A DNA stretch of 43,100 bases from Alphaproteobacteria bacterium (GTDB lineage Bacteria; Pseudomonadota; Alphaproteobacteria; Rhodospirillales; Magnetospirillaceae): assembly GCA_021325215.1 (NCBI GenBank), contig JAJPHO010000004.1:1-43100 (forward strand), written 5' to 3'. Below the pieces are notes generated by a model. It was not told the DNA's origin and did not search any database. It was given only the letters and a program-made list of their open reading frames with translations. The position numbers were made by a program, and so were the translations under genes. The first letter of the stretch is position 1. Every line of letters starts with the position of its first letter. Below, piece after piece: positions 37,378 through 43,100 of the stretch.

Positions 37378-38718
37378 TTATGCCGCCGGCGCTTCCATCC
37401 ACTTGGTCAGCGCCTCGCGGGCGCGGATCGAATAGAGGGTCTTGCGGTCGCGGCCCTTGAGGCGCTTCTTGCCGGGCTCGTTCTCCGGTTCCGGGAACAG
37501 GCCGAAATTGACGTTCATCGGCTGGAAGGTCTCGGGATTGGCGCCGCCGGTGACATGGTTCAGCAGCGCGCCGATGGCGGTGGTGATCGGCGGCAGGGCG
37601 ATCTCGCGGCCCAGCTCCTCGGCGGCGGCGAAGCGGCCGGCCAGCAGGCCGATCGCGGCGCTTTCGACATAGCCCTCGCAGCCGGTGATCTGGCCGGCGA
37701 AGCGCCAGGCCGGGCGCTGCTTCAGGCGCAGCGTGGTGTCGAGCAGGCGCGGGCTGTTGATGAAGCTGTTGCGGTGCATGCCGCCCAAACGGGCGAACTC
37801 GGCATTCTCCAGGCCGGGCAGGGTGCGGAAAATGCGCACCTGCTCGCCATGCTTCAGCTTGGTCTGAAAGCCGACCAGATTATAGAGCGTGCCCAGCGCA
37901 TTGTCCTGACGCAGCTGGACGATGGCATAGGGCTTGACCGTCGGGTTATGGGGATTGGTCAGCCCCACCGGCTTCATCGGTCCGTAGGACAGGGTCTGGC
38001 GGCCGCGCTCGGCCATCACTTCGATCGGCAGGCAGCCTTCGAAATAGGGCGTGCCTTCCCAATCCTTGGGCATGTGCTTTTCGCCGGCCAGCAGATCGTC
38101 GATGAAAGCGTCGTACTGCTCGCGCGTCAGCGGGAGGTTGATGTAGTCGGTGCCGGTGCCCTTGTCGTAGCGCGACTGGAACCACGCTTTGGTGAAGTCG
38201 ATGCTGTCCTTGTGGACGATCGGCGCGATGGCATCGAAGAAGCTGAGGCTGTCTTCGCCGGTCAGCGAACGGATGGCGTCGGCCAAAGGCGGCGAGGTCA
38301 GCGGGCCGGTGGCGATGATGACGCGCGTCCACTCCTCGGGCGGCAGGCCGGCGATCTCTTCGCGCATCAAGGTGACGCGGGGATGGGCCAGCAGCGCCTT
38401 TTCCACGCCTTCGGCGAAGCCGTCGCGATCGACCGCCAGCGCGCCGCCGGCGGGAACCTTGTGGATGTCGGCCTGGGTCAGGATCAGGCTGTCGAGGCGG
38501 CGCATTTCTTCATGCAGCAGTCCGACGGCATTGTGATCGGCATCGTCCGAGCGGAACGAGTTCGAGCAGACCAGCTCGGCCAGGCGGTCGCTGCCATGCG
38601 CTTCGGTGCGGCGATGCGGCCGCATTTCGTGCAGGACGACGTCGATTCCAGCCTGCGCGGCTTGCCAGGCGGCTTCACAGCCGGCCAGACCGCCGCCGAT
38701 GATATGCATTTCGCTCAT
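37378..38718 (-). CDS. trmFO: Folate-dependent tRNA (uracil-54-C5) methyltransferase TrmFO
   Basis: The 446-residue flavoprotein matches TrmFO throughout. It has an N-terminal FAD motif [14 protein letters not shown] and catalytic-type cysteine C51 in [14 protein letters not shown] second conserved cysteine is C229 in [10 protein letters not shown], and [32 protein letters not shown] and [19 protein letters not shown] also fit. It makes ribothymidine at position 54 of tRNA using methylene-tetrahydrofolate and FADH2, instead of the SAM-dependent TrmA. The length is normal. Confidence 0.96.
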   Translation of the reverse strand: MSEMHIIGGGLAGCEAAWQAAQAGIDVVLHEMRPHRRTEAHGSDRLAELVCSNSFRSDDADHNAVGLLHEEMRRLDSLILTQADIHKVPAGGALAVDRDGFAEGVEKALLAHPRVTLMREEIAGLPPEEWTRVIIATGPLTSPPLADAIRSLTGEDSLSFFDAIAPIVHKDSIDFTKAWFQSRYDKGTGTDYINLPLTREQYDAFIDDLLAGEKHMPKDWEGTPYFEGCLPIEVMAERGRQTLSYGPMKPVGLTNPHNPTVKPYAIVQLRQDNALGTLYNLVGFQTKLKHGEQVRIFRTLPGLENAEFARLGGMHRNSFINSPRLLDTTLRLKQRPAWRFAGQITGCEGYVESAAIGLLAGRFAAAEELGREIALPPITTAIGALLNHVTGGANPETFQPMNVNFGLFPEPENEPGKKRLKGRDRKTLYSIRAREALTKWMEAPAA

Positions 38719-38808
38719 TGACGAATGTACTTTTCCAAGGTTCCCAGAGGTGCGGGAACATCGTATAAAACCGGTCTAAAGTCAAAAGCAGCACGCGAGG
38801 CGGGTCAC

Positions 38809-39213
38809 ATGTCCGATGGCAAATTCTATGTGGTTGGCGGCGAATATGCCGATACCAGCTTCGCCGCGATTGCGCCCGGCCAGCAGGAACAGCGCTTCGG
38901 GCCGTTCTCCGAAGCCGAGGCCCGGAACAAATGGCGCGCCCTGACCGGCCAGACCGTCGACAATGCCCTGATCCGCTTCCGCATCCTCGGCGAGGCCGAA
39001 ATGCTGGGCACCGGCTGGTATGTGGTGGGCGGCGAATATGCCGATACCGATTTCTGCCATCTGGCGCCCGGCCAAGAGCTGGAAACCTACGGCCCGTTCC
39101 CGCGCACCGAGGCGCTGGCGGTGTGGCGCGCCTTGACCGGCAAGACGGTCGACAACGCCATGGTCCGCTACAACATCATCACGGGAGCCGCGCTCGCCGC
39201 GCAGAAGGGCTAA
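38809..39213 (+). CDS. DUF4170 protein with two tandem copies
   Basis: The 134-residue protein consists of two near-identical DUF4170-like units. Residues about 6-59 start FYVVGGEYADTSF and end ALIRFRI; residues about 70-123 start WYVVGGEYADTDF and end AMVRYNI. Shared signatures are VVGGEYADT, APGQ, GPF and WRALTGKTVDNA. Single-unit DUF4170 proteins are small alphaproteobacterial proteins of unknown role. The 64-residue period shows an internal gene duplication. The ATG follows a GAGGCGGG site. Its stop codon interlocks with that of the convergent DUF6624 gene. Confidence 0.85.
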   Translation: MSDGKFYVVGGEYADTSFAAIAPGQQEQRFGPFSEAEARNKWRALTGQTVDNALIRFRILGEAEMLGTGWYVVGGEYADTDFCHLAPGQELETYGPFPRTEALAVWRALTGKTVDNAMVRYNIITGAALAAQKG

Positions 39214-39899
39214 GGGCAGGGCGTCCGGGCGTATTCGCCCAGATAATCCGCTTCGGGCCGCATTCCCATCGATTTGCGCAACTCGTCCAGGCGGCCCGGA
39301 TCTTCCAGGTCGCTTGGAGCCCATTTGCCGCCGGCGCATTCGACCTGGGTGCCGTAACGCTGGGGCTTCTTGTCGAAGAATAGGGTAACCCGGTCATAGA
39401 GCAGGGCGTATTGCTCGCCGCTGGCCTCGCCCTGCCTGACCATCGCCTCGATCTTCGGCAGGGTCGCGCGCATGAAGTCGGGATCTTCGACGGCGTGCTG
39501 AACGATCAGGAAGGCCGCCATCGCGGCCTTGTTCCCCACCACCGACCTCCGGAACCAGCCCTCGGGCGGAATCAAGCGCTTCAGCGCGGCCTGGTCGGCT
39601 ACATCATGCGCCACGATCTCGGTTTTGAGCGCGGCCCGCGCCAGGGTCTGCTGATCTTTTGGCAGGACCGACAGGTCGAGTTTTCCCCAGGCATCCCGGG
39701 CGGCCTGGTCGAGATCCCACAGCCTTTCCAGCTTTTCGCGGACATCGGTGGCGGGCGGCAATGCCGCCTGGCGTTGCTCCACCTCGACATAGGCGGCATG
39801 AACCGGCGCGATCAGCGCCGCAGCCTCCGGCGACAGGCTGGTATCCGCCGCGGCCCCAGCCGCGATGAACGCAACGACGAGGCCGAGGCGGCGCATCAT
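39210..39899 (-). CDS. Exported DUF6624-like protein
   Basis: The 229-residue protein has a signal peptide (cleavage near AGAAA-DT). The C-terminal half matches the DUF6624 pattern: a RSVVGNKAAMAAFLIVQHA stretch, PDFMRATLPKIEAMV, LLYDRVTLFFDKKPQRYGTQ, and a terminal EDPGRLDELRKSMGM. No catalytic function is established for this family. The ATG overlaps the permease stop (ATGA), so translation is coupled. Confidence 0.72.
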   Translation of the reverse strand: MMRRLGLVVAFIAAGAAADTSLSPEAAALIAPVHAAYVEVEQRQAALPPATDVREKLERLWDLDQAARDAWGKLDLSVLPKDQQTLARAALKTEIVAHDVADQAALKRLIPPEGWFRRSVVGNKAAMAAFLIVQHAVEDPDFMRATLPKIEAMVRQGEASGEQYALLYDRVTLFFDKKPQRYGTQVECAGGKWAPSDLEDPGRLDELRKSMGMRPEADYLGEYARTPCP

Positions 39900-41214
39900 T
39901 CGGACAGATAGGCGAAGCGGAACACGAACAAGGCGGCCAGGACGAACAGGGTCACGTCGCCCTTGGTCGCCTTGCCCGACGCCAGCTTCAGCAGGGCATA
40001 GGCGGTCAGGCCGAAAGCCAGGCCGTTGGCGATCGAGAAGGTCAGCGGGATGCCGGCCAGGGTGAGGAAGCAGGGAAGGGCCACCATCGGGTCCTTCCAG
40101 TCGATCTCGGCCAGCGGCGCCATCATCAGCGAGCCGACCAGGATCAGCGCCGGTGCCGTGGCGACGGCGGGGATGACCTGGGCATAGGGCGCGACGAACA
40201 GCACGCCCAGGAACAGCAGCCCGGTGACCACCGCGGTCAGGCCCGAGCGGCCGCCGGCGGCGACGCCGGTCGCGCTCTCGACATAGGAGGTCACCGTGCT
40301 GGTGCCCATGAAGGAGCCGAAGATGGTGGCGATGCTGTCGGCCAGCAGAATGCGGTTGAGGCGCGGGATGGTGCCGTCCGGCTTGACCAGCCCGGCTTCC
40401 TTGGTGACGCCGACCAGGGTGCCGACATTGTCGAACAGATCGACGAACAGGAAGACGAAGATGATTTCCAGAATGCCGAAGCCGGCCCCGCCGATATGCA
40501 GGGCGCCCGGAATGTCGAGCTTGAAGGTGGTCTCGGTCAGTTCGGAGAAATGATAGGGCTGCGGGGCGAAGCTGGCCGCGCCGACCGCCCAGGCGAGGGC
40601 GGCGGTGACCAGGATGCCGATCAGCACGGCGCCCTGCACCCGCCAGATATTGAGGGCGGCGATCACCAGCAGGCCGAACAGCGCCAGCAGGGGGGCTGCC
40701 GAATGCAGATTGCCCAGACCCACGGTGGTGGCGGGATTGGCGACGATGATGCCGGCTTCCTTGAGGCCGATGAAGGCGATGAACAGGCCGATGCCCCGGC
40801 AACCGCCGAAAAGAGCGGGCGCGGGATCGAATTGACGATCAGCTGGCGGACGCCGACGAAGGTCATCAGCAGGAAGGCGACGCCGGACAGGAAGACGCAA
40901 CCCAGCGCGGTCTCCCACGGCACGCCCATGGCCTTGACCACGGTGAAGGTGAAATAGGCGTTCAGCCCCATGCCGGGCGCCAGGGCCAGCGGATAATTGG
41001 CCAGCAAGCCCATCAGGATCGAGGCGAAGGCGGCCGAGGCGCAGGTGGCGGCAGCCACCGCGACGATCGGCAGGCCGGCCTGCGACAGGATGGCGGGGTT
41101 GACCAGCACGATATAGGACATCGACAGGAAGGTGGTGACACCCGCCAGCACTTCGGTGCTGACCTTGGTTCCTTTTTCAGTCAGCCCGAAATACCGGTCC
41201 AGCCATGCCTGCAT
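39896..41214 (-). pseudogene. NCS2 (AzgA-like) purine permease gene split by a one-base frameshift
   Basis: The first 140 residues (MQAWLDRYFGLTEKGTKVSTE... to PRPLFSAVAG) and the rest, beginning GIGLFIAFIGLKEAG, are in different frames. They join exactly where a run of four C bases (40794-40797, GGGG on the coding strand) would need to be five. Restoring it gives a normal 439-residue hypoxanthine/guanine permease of the NCS2/AzgA type, with multiple membrane segments, GMGLNAYF and FVDLFDNVGTLVGV motifs. The rest of the coding sequence is intact, so a sequencing or assembly error at the homopolymer is likely. If real, the gene is broken. The RBS AAAGGA precedes the start. Confidence 0.85.
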
Positions 41215-41271
41215 CGTTAGATCCTTTGTTAAATAGCCCTCAATCGCCGGGCGGCGTCCCGCCTTGGCTTC

Positions 41272-41343
41272 CGCGCAACGATGCGCGCGGCGGCAGTCGC
41301 CGCCGTACCTTGTCTCGCCGAGTATGGTCAGCGAGACAAGGTA
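41272..41343 (-). terminator. Three consecutive hairpins after the adenine deaminase gene
   Basis: A 13-bp perfect stem (41306-41318 with 41331-41343, 12-nt loop) straddles the deaminase stop codon. Two further stems follow: 41288-41294 with 41299-41305, and 41272-41277 with 41282-41287. Together they would strongly reduce read-through into the permease gene 113 bp downstream. Confidence 0.6.
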
Positions 41344-42347
41344 TAAACGTCGATCGCCGCCAGATGCTTCGCGATCTCTTCGTCCGGCAGGAAGGAGCCG
41401 AGGAAGGAGTTGCGGGCCAGGGTGGCGAATTGCGCGCGGTTCAGCCGCCCGGTGGCGGCGAGGGCGCGGTAATTATCATTAACATAGCCGCCGAAATAGG
41501 CCGGATCGTCGGAATTGATGGTGGCGCGCAGGCCGCGGCGCAGCATCTCGGGCAGCGGATGCTTATCCATCTCGTCGACGACGCACAATTTCAGGTTCGA
41601 CAGCGGGCAGACAGTCAAGGTCATCGCCTCGCGCGCCAGGCGCGATACCAGGATTTCGTCCTCCATGGCGCGGTTGCCATGGTCGAGGCGGTCGACATGC
41701 AGCACGTCGAGCGCGCCATAAACATAAGAGGGCGGGCCCTCCTCGCCGGCATGGGCGACGCGCTTCAGGTCGCGCTCGCCGGCGGCGGCGAACACCTTGG
41801 CGAATTTTTCCGGCGGATGGCCGACTTCTGAGGAATCGAGTCCGACGCCCTCCAGCCGGTCGAGCCAGGGCTCGGCCTGGCGCAGTGTGTCGAACGCCGA
41901 CTCTTCGTCGAGATGGCGCAGGAAACAGAGGATCAGCTTCGAGGTGACGCCCAGTTCGGCCTCGGCCTCCCGCATGCCGGCCAGCAAGCCTTCGATGGCG
42001 ACCGAGAAGGGCAGGCCGCGCGCGGTATGGGTCTGCGGGTCGAAGAAGATCTCGGCATGGCGGACGCTGTCGGCGCGGGCGCGCTGGAAATAGGCGAGGG
42101 CCAGGTCGCGGAAATCCTCCTCGGCGCGCAGCACATTGGCGCCCTGATAATAGATGTCGAGGAAATCCTGAAGCTGGGTGAAGGAGTAGGCGGCGCGTAC
42201 CTCTTCCACGGTGCGGAAGGGAATCGCGACCTTATTGCGCTTGGCCAGCGCGACCATCATTTCGGGCTCGAGGCTGCCTTCGATATGCAGGTGAAGTTCC
42301 GCCTTGGGCAGGTCGGCGATAAAGCTGTCGAGATTGTCGATGGTCAT
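41328..42347 (-). CDS. Adenine deaminase (adenosine-deaminase superfamily, Aah1 type)
   Basis: The 339-residue amidohydrolase has the zinc ligands H19/H21 in AELHLHIEG, H199 in VAHAGEE and D280/D281 in INSDDPAYFGG, plus the catalytic E202 and H223 (RLDHGNRA). Motifs FFDPQTHTARGLPF and GVGLDSSEVGHPPEKF are diagnostic of the adenine (not adenosine) deaminase branch. It converts adenine to hypoxanthine, which the neighbouring permease family transports. The ATG is five bases after GGGAG. Divergent AMP nucleosidase would supply adenine. Confidence 0.86.
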   Translation of the reverse strand: MTIDNLDSFIADLPKAELHLHIEGSLEPEMMVALAKRNKVAIPFRTVEEVRAAYSFTQLQDFLDIYYQGANVLRAEEDFRDLALAYFQRARADSVRHAEIFFDPQTHTARGLPFSVAIEGLLAGMREAEAELGVTSKLILCFLRHLDEESAFDTLRQAEPWLDRLEGVGLDSSEVGHPPEKFAKVFAAAGERDLKRVAHAGEEGPPSYVYGALDVLHVDRLDHGNRAMEDEILVSRLAREAMTLTVCPLSNLKLCVVDEMDKHPLPEMLRRGLRATINSDDPAYFGGYVNDNYRALAATGRLNRAQFATLARNSFLGSFLPDEEIAKHLAAIDVYTLSR

Positions 42348-42438
42348 GTGGTCTCCCTGATCGACCAAGACTAGAGCGTCTGTTCGCAATTGCAATAGAG
42401 CTTGCCAGCATCTGATGGGTCAGTTTCAATTCCTGATT
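42348..42438. promoter_or_regulatory. Divergent promoter region between adenine deaminase and AMP nucleosidase
   Basis: The short gap contains the palindrome GCAATTGC (42386-42393). Around the amn start, CTGATT and AATCAG pair across the ATG. Either could be regulatory, but no known purine operator is evident. Confidence 0.3.
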
Positions 42439-43100
42439 ATGAAATCAGAAATGCCCTTCTCCACCGCGCCGACACCGGCGGTCCGCTCTTACACGGACCC
42501 CGAATCGGCGATCGCGCGCATCGACGAGATCTATGCCGAGCAGGTGCGCTTCCTGACCGAGCGCTTCCGCGGCTTCGCCGAGGGCGAGGACCCGCCCGAG
42601 CGGGTGCGGGGCTTCTATCCTTACGTCGAGATGACCAGCCGCACCGTGGCGCAGCTCGACAGCCGCCTGGCCTATGGCTTCGTGTCGACGCCGGGCACCT
42701 ATCGCGCCACCCTGACCCGGCCGGACCTGTTCGCCGATTATTACCGCGAGCAGTTCGAGCTTCTGCTGAAGAGCCATGGCGGGCCGCTGGAAGTCGGACT
42801 GTCGTCGCGGCCGATTCCGATCCATTTCGCCCTGGCGCGGGAAAGCTTCGTCGAGGCGACCTTGGATTCCCGCCAGCAGGCGGTGCTGGGCGATTTCTTC
42901 GACCTGCCGGATCTGGCTGGCATGGATGATTCGATCCCCGACGGCGTCTATGTCTCGCATCCCTCGGGGCGGCGGCCGCTGGCTCTGTTCACCGCCTCGC
43001 GCGTCGATCTGTCGGTGCAGCGGCTGCGGCATTACACGGCGACCAGCGCCGATCATTTCCAGCATTTCATCCTGTTCACCAACTATCAGTTCTATGTCGA
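42439..43100 (+). CDS. amn: AMP nucleosidase (5' portion, cut by window end)
   Basis: About 220 residues are visible and the frame is open to the last base. They match the N-terminal domain of AMP nucleosidase: RGFYPYVEMTSRTVAQLD, RLAYGFVSTPGTYRATLTRPDLF, YYREQFELLLKSHGGPLEVGLS and PIPIHFAL. The enzyme cleaves AMP to adenine and ribose-5-phosphate; the catalytic nucleoside-phosphorylase-like domain lies beyond the window. Two ATGs (42439 and 42451) are possible starts, and neither has a strong ribosome-binding site. It is divergent from adenine deaminase, completing an AMP to adenine to hypoxanthine route. Confidence 0.88.
   Translation, partial: MKSEMPFSTAPTPAVRSYTDPESAIARIDEIYAEQVRFLTERFRGFAEGEDPPERVRGFYPYVEMTSRTVAQLDSRLAYGFVSTPGTYRATLTRPDLFADYYREQFELLLKSHGGPLEVGLSSRPIPIHFALARESFVEATLDSRQQAVLGDFFDLPDLAGMDDSIPDGVYVSHPSGRRPLALFTASRVDLSVQRLRHYTATSADHFQHFILFTNYQFYV

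Noticed and set aside
40663..40918. Two separate permease proteins with overlapping frames
   Set aside because: The halves together make exactly one NCS2 permease, and one base restores the frame, so two genes are not needed.

Overview
The window is GC-rich, densely packed chromosomal DNA from an alphaproteobacterium, most likely of the Rhodospirillales/Azospirillales type. This is inferred from gene content: MipZ, TrmFO, a bactofilin with a LytM peptidase, an HpnE-type FAD enzyme, an NDUFAF6-like protein, a DUF4170 protein and a LysR protein with OxyR cysteines. No rRNA, tRNA, CRISPR array, transposase or phage structural gene was seen. The first gene (end of an HD-GYP-like protein) and the last (AMP nucleosidase) are cut by the window edges.

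Layout. 1-5.3 kb: an exported M28 metallopeptidase, a pentapeptide-repeat protein, a small exported protein, a ParA/ribbon-helix-helix pair with a twin palindrome at its promoter, a small transaldolase and a GNAT acetyltransferase. 5.3-17.8 kb: one tightly coupled minus-strand operon for a tripartite drug-efflux pump. Its order is adaptor (MdtA-like), MdtB-like RND, MdtC-like RND, a second MdtC-like RND, and an outer-membrane factor. 17.9-21.2 kb: a receiver/cyclic-nucleotide-binding regulator, divergent from a large metallo-beta-lactamase-fold protein carrying cyclic-nucleotide-binding-like domains. 21.2-22.9 kb: overlapping bactofilin and LytM-type endopeptidase genes (cell shape). 23.1-26.7 kb: oxyR, cobC, a membrane protein and a Tat-exported GH114-like protein.

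26.9-31.2 kb: a YfiR-like periplasmic protein, a hybrid histidine kinase with degenerate receiver and HPt domains, and mipZ, whose start overlaps the kinase stop. 31.4-36.1 kb: a secreted MetX-like alpha/beta hydrolase, a soluble chemoreceptor with a C-terminal sensor-like domain, an HpnE-like enzyme and a divergent NDUFAF6-like protein. 36.1-39.9 kb: an exported metallo-hydrolase, trmFO, a duplicated DUF4170 protein and a DUF6624 protein. 39.9-43.1 kb: a purine-salvage group of permease (frameshifted here), adenine deaminase and AMP nucleosidase.

The most unusual items are: the efflux operon with three RND genes, two of which share a 58-residue Ser/Ala-rich insertion; an 11-codon mini-ORF linking two of them by ATGA overlaps on both sides; the ParF/ParG-like cassette; the REC-cNMP and MBL-cNMP divergent pair; and the kinase-mipZ coupling. 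Several intergenic hairpins and short dispersed repeats lie at convergent gene ends. All functional calls come from reading sequence and remembered family features; no database search was run.
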